DNA of 64,000 nt from Oreocharis arfaki (lineage: Eukaryota > Chordata > Aves > Passeriformes > Paramythiidae): NCBI GenBank assembly GCA_013398015.1, contig VZRR01010829.1, forward strand, positions 616,679 to 680,678. The letters are read 5' to 3'. The notes under the pieces were generated by a model. It did no database searches. It was not told the DNA's origin and was given only the letters and a program-made list of their open reading frames with translations. Shown in pieces: positions 14,201 to 26,200 of this stretch. The translations under genes and the position numbers were made by a program. The first letter of the stretch is position 1, and every line of letters starts with the position of its first letter.

Positions 14201-17200
14201 TGTGTGGAAGGGGACTCCCACTGCTTGTCAAATCATCCATCAGTTCCTTCCTTCAGATTTGACATTAGAGTTTGCAACATTAACAGGCATCATAAAAACC
14301 TGGGTGCCAGAAGACTGAATTAGATATATTAAAGAGATACCTTGTGAAAGAGATGGCATTTAGACATGCACACACAGTACTGATGTACTGGCAGAAAAGA
14401 CATCCTGTTTTTCTTCAAACTTTTACTGTTAGCAAATTCTCCGAGACATTAGGTGAGAACGATCTTTTTCCTAAGAGACTTGGTGTAGAGCCAGAGGCAA
14501 TATACTGAATTGTACAGAGCTGCTTTGTTTTGTTTTGTTTTGTTTTTGTATTGGCAACTTCTCTTTTCATATTATCTTTGGTGGTTTTGCAGGGATGATA
14601 GGGATTTCAATGCTTACAGCTTTAATTTTGTCTACTCATTTGAGACCCAGACTGAATATGTATGTGTGTTTTTGCAGAGAGAGAAAATGTTGCAGAGTAG
14701 TAGTAAAAAGAACCATTGGGCATGGAGCGTTCAAGGTGCTGAAGGCTGCTAGAGTATATTCTTGGATGGACGTACCAGAAATATTTTAAACTGAGCCTTA
14801 GACCACGTAGACTGTAGTCCTGTCTTTACTGGTGTCCTGGTGTCCTTGGTGTGCAGAGCACAGGAAGAATACAGGCAGATTTGAAAGTGGGATGTACAAA
14901 GATCTGGCAGTGTGTTGGTTCTTTTAGAGCCCTGGCGTAAGTCTGTACTCCATCCCAGAAATAAATAGTGACATTAAAATCAAAGAAAGACATTTTTTTG
15001 TGTCAGGCTCCGGTTAAATGGCAGCCTACCCTGATGGAGATAAGCTCCTGGCCTTTTTTTCAGTCTAGAATGCATGCAGACTCGGCCTGCAGGTGAGGAA
15101 GGAGCTAAATATTGCCATTGTCTGAACAGGAATCTGTCTGTCTTGATTATACCTGAAACCTATTAGGATTCAAGAAAGGCAGAAAAACAAGTTTAGTCAT
15201 TCTGTCAAGGAAAACCAGATTATTGACTAAGAGCTTGTATCTTCCGTGGTGAAACATGATTGTGATAGTGACAGAAATACAGCCTCCAAAGTTTTATGTC
15301 TGTTTCTTCCTCCCTGGCTCCTTGCAGACGCACATACCCATTTCCAGAGCCCTTCTTACACCACCGGCTTTCAGCTCCGCAGTATTGACAGCTGTGAGGC
15401 TGCCACATCCCACAGTGATCTGCTGTGAAAGAGAGGGCTTTAAATCAAGCCTTCCTTGGAGGAGTGGCTCTACATTCACTGAGGTGGAAATCTTTGGAAG
15501 CAGCTCGTATCTGAAGTGCATCCACCCAAACTGGAGTAGGGGAGCTGGAGCTGCTTAAGGCAGGGCTAAAGGTGGGGAGTGGGTGGTGGGCACTACCAGT
15601 AATCCAGGCTCATATCTGCCAGCATTGGTCTTGCAGCATTGGCTGGCTTTGTCTGGGGGTGAATTGAGCCCTCTGTGTTGAACACCAGGAGAAATCTTTG
15701 TTTTTCCTCACCATGGTTTGGGCCAGTCTGTACAGCTGTCTCAGGTGGTAAGCAGGTCCTCTACTGCTTTTGAGGGTGTGTTGATGCTTGGGTAGTTCCT
15801 CAAATGTCTTTGGAAAACTGGGGTTTGTGAGAGAAGGACTTGGCAGCTAGCACCTCACAAGTCCAGTGGGTTGATTGTATCTATGTTTCCTTTAATTAAA
15901 TCCTGGGCACAGGCTGAAGTGACCCAGTGACATGAAGGCCCAGCTTTGATCCATCCAGGGCCCCAGTCCTGTCCTTCAGCGCACTCAGTTCAAATGAAAA
16001 TGAGCTACCAGATTTGCAGCCAAATTATATTGAAGTGGCTCACAGCAGTTAGCTGGGATATAACAGGGTGTTTTCTTAGGAAGGCAATAAAGAGAATATT
16101 GTCTAGATTAAAAATCACATAGGAAAATATTTTTCTGTGCAACCAAGGAAATTATGCTTTATTAAAGTAAAATATAGCTTAAACAAATAAAAACGAAAAA
16201 TAAGCACTGATGTCCTTGTGATTTCCTATTTCCTTGGTAACCGACTATTTTGTTTCATTCTGATTGAAGCAAGACAATGACATGCATGTGCATGTAGGTG
16301 GAAATGTACTTTAAAACATTGGGGTTTGTGATTTCTTAGTGCCACCCACACCAGTATAGGGCTTCATTGTTTTAGAACCAGGGCAGGTATGTACAAGGTT
16401 ACTGCATTATTAACTGCCTAATTAGGCAAGATATGGAAAAGAATGGGTGAGATCTGTGCTGATTTAGAGTTTCTGATGTTGTAAGAGAATTTTCTGTTTG
16501 TAGATACACTCCTAAGGTATCACCCTTTCCTTTTGCTTTGCTTCCTGCTCTGGAAGCACAAATCAGCTTTTCTCTGTACAGTACCTGCCAGCCTTTGAAA
16601 ATGCATTGATGTTTTCAAGGCAAGGGAAGTCAGCTGTTGTGTGGATGGGTGGGGTGGAAGGGGACTTGAAGGAGAGGGTAGGCATGAAGGGTGTTCTCCT
16701 GTATTTCTGCCCAGGTGTTTTATTTCAGTTGGTGACGTTCATCAGGTAAGTCCTTTGTCACGTGCCTTGGCTCGGAGTGTTTTCTGGGATGAGCAATGTA
16801 ATCACAGACACTGTGTCTGTCTATATTGGTGTGACTTGGTGCTGATTCACTGCCTCCCCTCTGGCCCTTTGAAACCCCAAGGTGGAGTGGCTGAAGAATG
16901 AAGAGGTGATTGACCCCGTGGAAGACCGGAATTTTTACATCACCATTGATCACAACCTGATCATCAAGCAAGCCCGGCTTTCTGACACAGCCAATTACAC
17001 CTGTGTTGCAAAAAACATTGTGGCCAAGAGGAAAAGCACCACAGCGACTGTGATAGTCTATGGTAAGCGATGCCTTGTACTGCTGCACGGGGATGGACAC
17101 ACACTCAGAGCAGGAGGTGGGGCAGCGGGGGGATGGCAATGCCTGTGTGCAGCTCTGGCTGCGGTCAGTGTCCAGGCTGGGCTGCCTGTGCTGCCTGGTG

Positions 17201-20200
17201 ACTTGCAGCCACATGCAGGGACTGCAGTCAGGGGGCATTGCTGACATCCCTCAGAAGTCTGATGGCTTGGATAATGGGTGACAGGCAATGACGTTAAAGG
17301 AGAAACAGCCCCCTACACAAACAGCCTTCCTGGAGAGAAGGTGGCTGTTCCCCTTGCTGTTACACACACCGGCTGGTTACAGCAGGGAGCCGTGAGGGCA
17401 CATCCTCCAGCAGGAGTGTCCAAGGCATGGCTTACTACCAGCCCAGTTCATGTTCTTAGTGACCCTTCTCAGAAATAAGAGTGAGACTGATAGGGAGTCT
17501 GTGCTTCCAGAGACTGTTAGGAGCGTCAGAGCTCAGTAGAATCTTCCATCTTCTTATATCTCTTCAAATAAGCTTTTTTTTGGTGCCTACTTCCAAAACA
17601 TACCCTCATCTAGAGCAAAACAGCAAAGTGTTCTGGGACTGCAGTTCATAGGCACGCAGCCTAGCTTAAAACTAAATATCAGGGGAATATGAAGCATGGG
17701 GTAGCATTATTCTGTGTCAGCATCAACAGCCCTGATACGACTGCGGCTGGCTGTGCTTTGGCTGGGTAAGGATGAGATGCCCTCCTAGGGTCTCTTCCAC
17801 CCTGAGTTGTGCTGCAGCTCTGCCTCACCAGTCCAAGCCTTTGCCCCTGCAGAGTTACTGCCCCAAATGCATTCCAGGTGGGGGTATACCACCAGAACAA
17901 AACCTGCTCTGATTATGTGCCAGCTGACTGAACTGGTGTTTCTTACAATCAGCTTAATTATAGGATAGACAAGTAGGAAAAAATCCCTATGATTATCCCT
18001 AATATTCATTTCATATTCAGGGTAGCAGTTAGATTTAATTGTAAGCAGTTGCTTCTCTGAAGTTACAATGAGGGCTTTTTACTTCAGTTTTTATAGAAAA
18101 CTGGCTGAATTGAGTTGATTAGCAGTGCTTTTGATATTGAGGGATGGACCATGCAAGAGCACCATGTTTTGTAACTGAGATGAATGCAGAAACATAAAGA
18201 TGTAGGCGTACTACAGCCCTTCCTCATACATACACAGAATTTTTTTTCAAAAGTGTATTCAAGAGACATGTGTAGGGCACAGGCATTTTTATGGATTTTG
18301 CTGCCAGAGATGCTTAAGGCTTGTGTCATATCACAAACATTTGGGTTTAGGGAATCCGAGCAGTTAGTATGTTATTACCCGTACCCTGACAATGACATTA
18401 TTATGTAGAACAGCACAACTCCTTCTTCATCCCTCTATCTATCCCAGAAACAGAGGTGGGTGAAAAGGAGAGTCAGCATAAATATCTTCCCAGAAATAAA
18501 TATCTTCCCAAAGCCCAAGAGAAAGAAATGCATTTAATGTTAGCTTTTTCCAAAGAGCTTAAATATCCGTTAGGGATGTGCTGGGACATTCATATATGCA
18601 CCAGCTATGTCCGCAGAGGGGTGGGTGAAGCTGTTCTGAGGTCATCTTCTTGAAAGAAAGGAAAAGAAAATTCTCAATATCAAATCAAAGCGTGGGGGTC
18701 TCTCAGCTGCATAGGTCATGGGGCATCTGAGAATGAGTGGGAGTGCAGGTTGTCTCCCTTTGAAAAACAGTTCACCTTTCAGAGTGCAGGCTTCTGGCTG
18801 CCAGAGCTCTCTGAACCTGCAGGGATCTTCATCATACACACTTCACCAGGCACTTAAGGCTGGGTCAGGTTGGTTTTCAGGATAAGGCAGGTCACCTGCC
18901 AGCCCTAATAGTCATCAAATGACGGTTTTCATTCAGCATCAGCATTTCTTCAACTCGTGCAGTGACTTCTGGCATACACTTGGTGTGTTGGAGACACGGG
19001 TTTGTGCCTGCTCAGAGCTGCTTCTCGTGCCATCTCTTGTGGCCACGGCTCGAGGCCTTGTGACACAGAGCCAGAAGCACCTTGGGGCTGCCCAAGCCAG
19101 GCTGCCTGTGTGACCATGCTCTTTCTCTCTCGCTTTGCAGTGAACGGAGGCTGGTCCACCTGGACGGAGTGGTCCGTGTGTAACAGCCGCTGCGGGAGAG
19201 GCTTCCAGAAGCGCACGAGGACCTGCACCAACCCCGCCCCGCTCAACGGCGGCGCCTTCTGCGAGGGCCAGAGCGTCCAGAAAATAGCCTGCACCACTCT
19301 GTGTCCAGGTTCAGTATGAACAGCACACAGCACACATAAATACTTTGTCTGTCATCAGTCGTTCCAGGAGAACGCTATTAGTCGCAAAAGCCTCCTTCTC
19401 ATTATTAATAAATCCAACATCTCAAGGAATTAATATGCAATTGTATTGCATAAGTAGCTAAAATAGTGAACACATCTTATCAAGTAGCACAGGTTCCAAC
19501 CCTTCTTTTGCACACTGCCTGCACCGTGGTCTCAGCTCTTATAATTCAGGGGATTTACGGGACATTCAGAGCTTCAAAATGTAGGAGATAAAGGTTGAAA
19601 GCTCTGGAAAAGAATAGGGATTTGAATATAGAAAGCAACTGTGATGCAAATATATTTGCAATGTCTGTTCAGTCCAGCTGTCTCAGCAAGTAAAGCATCT
19701 GGGATGTGGATATTAAATTTGAGGCAGATGTTTACCTGACATATACAATCATCAAATACAAAGACATTTTTATTGGAAAGAGATGTGTATCCATACTTTT
19801 AGAAGTTATTTTAACGTAAACTTCTGAAAAATACAAAATTGTTTCAGGACATGCAATGTAATTGGTGACTTCTCTGTGATAAAATTCTGCCATCTGTCCT
19901 ACTGTCCAGTGCTCTCCTGCTGACCCACTCAAATCAATGGCAGTAAGGTCATCTTCAGCTTGTGAAGTTTGGTAAACCAGCTCTGTCACTGGAGCAATTT
20001 CATATTTTGTTCTTCAGCTGTTTAGTTTAGTGCTTTTGAAAACCATTTGCAGGATTTTGAAAGGTGCTAAATGCATTCCTGGTTCTGTTCATATGAAATA
20101 GATTGGTGCCTCTAGATATTTCTTTTACTAAAGAATATTTAGCATTAAATATCTTCCTACTAAAGAAGAATTTCTGGACAAATCTAACCTCTGTGTTAAA

Positions 20201-23200
20201 AAATGCCACCCCCACGCCAAAAAATTAAATCACGGATTGCTGACTTGTTGCTTGTACACTTTGAGCACAGATAAACTGGTTGTAAAGGAGAAGAAAGACC
20301 AGAAATGGGGCTGGGGCAAGGAGAAAGGAGATGTGGTGGTGAATGTGCATTCACAGGTCAGAAGTAGAACTCAGAGGAGAGCAGGCTGCATCACTCTCTT
20401 CTTGGTCTCACTTTTGTGTACCCCTAACAAGTTGTGTCCTTTCCTTGTCTCAGTGGATGGCAAGTGGACATCCTGGAGCAAGTGGTCCACCTGTGGCACA
20501 GAGTGCACCCACTGGCGCCGGAGAGAGTGCACGGCCCCAGCGCCCAAGAACGGGGGGAAGGACTGCGAGGGGCTGGTGCTGCAGTCCAAGAACTGCACGG
20601 ATGGGCTCTGCATGCAGGGTAAGTGCTCTCTCCGGGATCTGGAATCTATGTGGCAAACCCTGAAATAGCTGCAGATCAGCATCAGTGACCTAAAATCACA
20701 GAACCATTTTTGGTAGAAATGGGTTAATCCAGTTCTCAATGAGTCTGGACACCCCACTGTTCTTGCCTGGAATATGAAACAGTGAAGAATTAGAAAGAGT
20801 CATATCAGAGCCTTCTCCTGCTGGCCCTCCGCACCAAACAGCCTTCCTCTCTATACTGGCTCAGCATCTGTCCAGAGAAGCTTGGCACTGGCTCTTAAAG
20901 CACTGCAAATGAAAAATAGCGCATGTAGGGCAAAGCTAGCATTTTCAAAAGAGTAAACTTGGCCAAACAGGTAGGCTTCTGGCTTTTTACTGTCAGGAAT
21001 GGGGAGTGCATGTGTTTCTATTCATAATAGTTGTGCTCCTTTTTGAATTTCGGGTGCCCTGTAGTAGGAAGAGGTATACTGCATCAATGCAGTGCTGATG
21101 CAAACTTCATGTCTGGTCATCAGCATGTTCCAGCCTCATGGAGATCAGCTCTAGCACTGAAGTTTATTCCACCTGTGCCTATTCAAGCCGTGGTCCTGCC
21201 TTTCTGACTAATGCAGAGAGAAGCAAAGAAAAGCAGGTTTGAAGTGTGATTCTGATATACACTGATGAACAATTAGTCAGCTCTACACTCTGTCCCTTCT
21301 CAAAAATGAGGTCTTCTCCGGTCTTCTGGTGCATCAAAACTCCCTTTCACGTTTCGTTAGTACAATAACCTGAGCCAAAATCCTGGCGTACACCTCTTTC
21401 CTATTCCTTCATCCTGTCTCTCTGTGGTACTTCTCTGTCGAGCCTCAGCCCTCTGTTGTCCAAAGAGTTATGGCTGTACCTATCCAGTACCTCTGTGTCC
21501 AGATCATAAAATGCTTTGAGTTCTGCCATAAAAAAAGGAGTAAAGAATTTTTATTCTCTGGGGCAGGTTACTTTTGACCGAAATAGTCATGATGACAGAA
21601 AATGGCAGTACCAGCTAATAAATTGGCCTGCTCTTTGAATAAGTGCAATATAGGATAGCTACTATGTTGGTGGTGATTTCTGAGCTACCTTATGGCACAG
21701 CATGGCCATTTACTTTGAGATTTCCCAGATTCACAAATATATTCCTCAATGTGGCTCACGCAAGCATTTCCATCATGTTAACAGCTATTAGTCAATGTCA
21801 GGGGTCTATAAAGCTATAATCCCTCAAAACACTTGTTTTTATGGTGAAATTGGAAAGTAAAATTCAGAACTCCTCTCTTTTTGTTTCTGAAGATAGGGGG
21901 GAAAAAATCCAGCCACATCTTGCTATATAAAACCTTGGTGACTTTTATTGTAGGGAAGCTAATGCACCCCTAGTTCCAGCAGTGCTAATAAGTCATTATG
22001 GCAAATTAGGAGGAAAAGATGCATTTCCCCACACAGAAGAGCTCTTCACTATCAGATTATATTTAGACAGGTGTATGTCATCTTTGCGTATGTGCATAAA
22101 GAGAGCCATTTAAGCAGAAGTCTTGTGGAAAAGTAGATATAATAGTACAGCAGAATAAAAGCCCTGTAGGGATCTCATTTATCTGTTGATGGTATATTGC
22201 ATTTTATTTGTGAAAGTGGATGCTGAGTATAAAGCAGAGGTCTTCAGCAGGAGAGAGGGTGAAACTGTTGTGAATCCTATTCCGCTTCATATATATGTAT
22301 ATAAAAAATGGTAATGAAAAATATGCAGTCACATAATGACCTGCTTAGCTCCAGGGGCTGTGATAATCCTTCAGTGCTGGAATTTAATGGCAGTGTTTTA
22401 ATGGTGTCTTTATACTCATGGGCTTTCACATACCTGTAAAACTTACAGTCTTGCTCCCTGATCCATCACTGCTGAGAAGATTGATTTGCTGTACTTCATG
22501 GCAGTGTGCCTGCTGCTCTCTCCTTCCCTCCCTCTCTCTCTCTCTATCTCTCTCCTTCCCTCTCTTTTTCTTTATTTCTCTTTCTCAGTTTATGCAAAAT
22601 CAATCTGAACACTTACATTTTTGCCCATGTGGATTTAGATTCATAAAAAATCTGCCTGCTGAGCCAGGAAGATACACAGCACTCCTTTCATTCCTAAAAC
22701 AACATGCCCCCTTTCACATTATTTGAGGCTTTGGGGGTCTGGCCTGGAACTGATAATTTTCCTAGCCTGGGCACCTGCAGATTCACAGCAGTCTTTTCCA
22801 GTGGCTTCGTGCCCCTGGGTCTGGCATGGCACATGTGGCATGGAGGAAGCTATAGCCACTTCTTCTCTGTGGCCGTAGCCCTCTGGGAGATCTGTTGGCC
22901 AGCTGCTTACCTGTTCCACAGTCAAATCCTGTTCCTAGGTGGCCTGGTTCTGCCTCTTTACTGTCAGTCTTTAGTGAGAGCTTGAAGGTTGACACCATGG
23001 GTGTAGTTGAGGTCAAAGAATTAGCAGGCAGACTCTCTTGCCAGGAGTCACTAGCCTGTTGCTCTGACAAAAAATCACTTGTAAATGTATATCTCTATAT
23101 AGCTGCGTGTAAAAGATATCCTGGAAAATGCTGGATTGAATGAGTCTAATTTACAAGCCCTTTCTCTTCCAGTCTATTATTCACTTCAGTAGCATCAGCT

Positions 23201-26200
23201 GGATAAATCAATAAGCTCTTTCATCAGACTGCCCCTGCTCCAGCAAAGAGCACAAGTCTGCACTACTATCGATTTCTGTGGGGATAAAAACAGTGGAGCT
23301 TTCCCTATCCCTTGTAATTACAGTATTTTACACCCAAAGCTGTAGTTTGTGCTTACCACTAACTGTGGCATTTCTCATGCAACTCTGCTGTTGTATTTAT
23401 TCAGACTAATCATCTTGCTAGTACACACATACTCTCCCGTATCCAGTAGTTAGTATTTTTCTGTTAACATGAAGGGATGAACAATCATTAAACTAGAGAG
23501 CCCACAGAGAGACAGCAGGCTGAATTGAAGAGGAAAAGCAGATGTAGTGAAAATTTAGGGCAGTCATTGCTATTTTAAGTTTTCAAGTACACAATATTGT
23601 CTAGCAGTTCCCATTATAACAATTTCATAATTCCCATAATAGCAATAATACGATCTTCTGGAACAAAATCTGCTGTAGGTGTAAGAAGAATTGGCTGGTT
23701 ACCACCCACGCTAGTTGCATTATTGCCTCCATAGCTGCATTATTTCCCACTTGATGTATGAGTACTGTGGTAAATACTTCAGCGCAAGGAGCAACACTTT
23801 TAAAGGCACGCACTGCATCTCACAGGAGATTGCTGTAAACTGAAGCACTGCAATTAGCCCTTCACTCGTACCACCTAATGACTTTGGTGGGTGTTCTGTG
23901 TGAGGAAAAAGAAAGCAAAACACTCTCCTGCTGGCTCAAACTTCAGTACAAGTAGTTCCCTTCACTAAGTCACAAACATTTTTAAAGCAACGTAAAAGGG
24001 GAAGTGTTTTGCTGGACTCAGTCTGGAATGAGTGCAAGATCACTTGTGTGGTACAAAACAGATGCTTCTGCTTTGCATGATGTGTAAAATTCTGCTGATA
24101 GTCAGGAAGAGGTGGACGCCCTGTGAGGAGAGTTATGTGTGGTTATGCTGGAGGCTCATTACCTGAGTTGTTTGAAGGCTTATTACCTGAGTTGTGACAT
24201 GCAGCTGTCATGCTCACAGCACATCACATATATCCTCTCTGTTGAGGATCTGAAGTGACACAGTGTTCAGATCTGTATTGTCCCTGTCCTGAATGAGTAA
24301 GTACAGCAGGTCCCTAGGCATGAGGTTGACACCTGCTGGTCTTTTGGTCTTTTCTGAAATCATGCCTGGGATGTGCAGGGTTGGCACTGGCACAGTCAGA
24401 GGGAGAAAACCAGTGCCCCTTTTTCTGCTCACTCTTGGCTTCAGTCGACCACTGTGGCTTTTCATAAAAGGCTGGCTAAGCTGTGCTTTAATTTTTTTTC
24501 AAAACACAAGGCTAACTGTCTTACAGCAGCAAGCAAGATAATACAGAAGCACATGTTGTTGCTTGAAGACTATGGATTATTTAGTTACACAAGTAGTACT
24601 GTTGCTCTGTGAAGTAAAATTGTTTACTTTATACAGTCTCACATATTCTTATTCCATATTCTCAATATGGAATAAGAATCTATCATTGAATAGGAACAAA
24701 AGGGAATTTCCACCTGTGAATCATTGCCAAGTGTCATCAGATCCAGTATGGACTTTCCCTTTGTTTCTTGAGCATGAAGATACTGAGATGTGCTACTGTC
24801 ATTTTGAAAAATGGAAGAAGAGATTCAAAACAGCTTTACTGTTGTTACAGACAGTGCTCTGGACTAACTCTCAGGTCACTCTGGTCCTCTCCCTGCATGC
24901 AGCTTAACTACTTGGAAAATCAAGTAGCGGGTGCACCACTGGAGGAAAAGACACCATACCGTGGTGAAGATGTTATTATCAGACTGGTAATTCCATTCCT
25001 TCTTAGAAAAGGCTGCTTTCTAGTCAAGAGTGAATTGATGTGAAATGGTGACAGCAAATATGTATTTGCTGAGTGCTCTGAAATCCTTGTCTGAAAGGCA
25101 ATATGAAGTTCATAAGGTCCCTCTTGCAATGATAGTGCCTAAGCGAGTGAAAAAGATGCAGTTTATCCTGCTTGGGCATGAAATGGCAAACTGCTGCCCT
25201 TTTCCAGTCTCGTCTCTGTTTATACACAGATCCTGAGCAGAAAGCAAGGTTACCCTGATACTAGCATCTCTTTCTTCCCAAAACATACATATTCTGCACA
25301 TGCCCTGCTTGGTAAATGTAACGTGTCAGAACCTCTGATGGAATAGGTATTCGTTTCCCTTTTTGGCTTGATTTGAAAGCAAGCATTCAGGGAAGAATTA
25401 CAGGGCAGAGCAGTTTGATGAGGACCACAGGTCCACCAGAGCTGATCAGTGTGCAAAGAGCAGGGGAATGTTTTCCAGACTCCAGAAGGTAAGCAGAACT
25501 CTCTCAAGGGAGACTGCAACAGAAGCCTGTGTGTGCAGAGGAATGAAATAAAACCTTTTATTAAGAGCATGTGGGTCAAGAGAGAACTTATAATACATTC
25601 AGTCTGTCAGCATAATGATACAGCCACCTGGCCTGTTTTGGCCTAGCAGGGGGAGTTCATTCATTTGAAGAAGGCATCTCATCTGCTCCTAGAGGAAGTT
25701 TTCCATAATATTGTTATTTGATATGAGTAAAGGGATGTGTTACTCTGTTTTCTATCCAGCTACTACATAATGGTGTGGCAGCCAAGGGAGTTTATGCACA
25801 CATCTCAGAGTTATGACTCATCTCTATTTTATTGTAGCGACATGAAAAATCCCCAGCTGAGAAGAATCCATGCTCCGATGGGCCCTGTGCAACTGAGAGC
25901 TCTTGACTAGAAAACCAACTGCTTGAAGCAGATAAAAGTGTTAGGAGAAAATAGAAGTGCAGAGCCACAGGCAGAACCCAGGGCACTGAAATCCCTGTGC
26001 CCTAACACCAGTCAGTTCAGAAAGAGCCACCTCCACATCATTTTTAAAGAAAGCAAGTGCTGTAAGATCTCTCGGCTGTTTTCAAAAATCTGCACTAATT
26101 AAAAAAATATTATAGCCATGCAGAGAGGAGAAAAAAAGACAACCTTGTCTATCTATACTTTTCATTCTTCTTTATTCTCTTGGATTTTCTTTTATTCTTC

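Larger units (their letters stand above)
5224..16881 (+). other. UNC5C: UNC5C intron 4
   Basis: This 11.7 kb intron separates the two exons of Ig domain 2. No coding exon was recognised. It holds a (TG)n run at 11779-11792, a (TTTTG)n microsatellite at 14524-14548, and a candidate conserved noncoding block at about 8640-9010. Open frames such as 13380-13889 have no recognisable domains and lie in ordinary intronic sequence. The acceptor at its end, CCCCAAG|GTGG, has only a weak pyrimidine tract. Confidence 0.85.

Noticed and set aside
16720..17247. 175-codon minus-strand open frame
   Set aside because: Antisense shadow of exon 5, which is strongly conserved on the plus strand.
20689..20760. 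Possible reversed CR1 3' end (ATCACAGAACCATTTTTGG...)
   Set aside because: Only about 40 bases resemble a CR1 terminus and the following sequence does not match. Too little to call.
22515..22700. Strong acceptor-like CT tract ending TTTCTCAG, possible exon after 22588
   Set aside because: The downstream sequence has no fitting donor, no UNC5C-like peptide and no suitable phase; the tract is a simple repeat.
24645..24679. microRNA precursor at the 16-bp inverted repeat
   Set aside because: A 16-bp stem with a 3-base loop is shorter than a normal pre-miRNA, so it was kept only as an inverted repeat.
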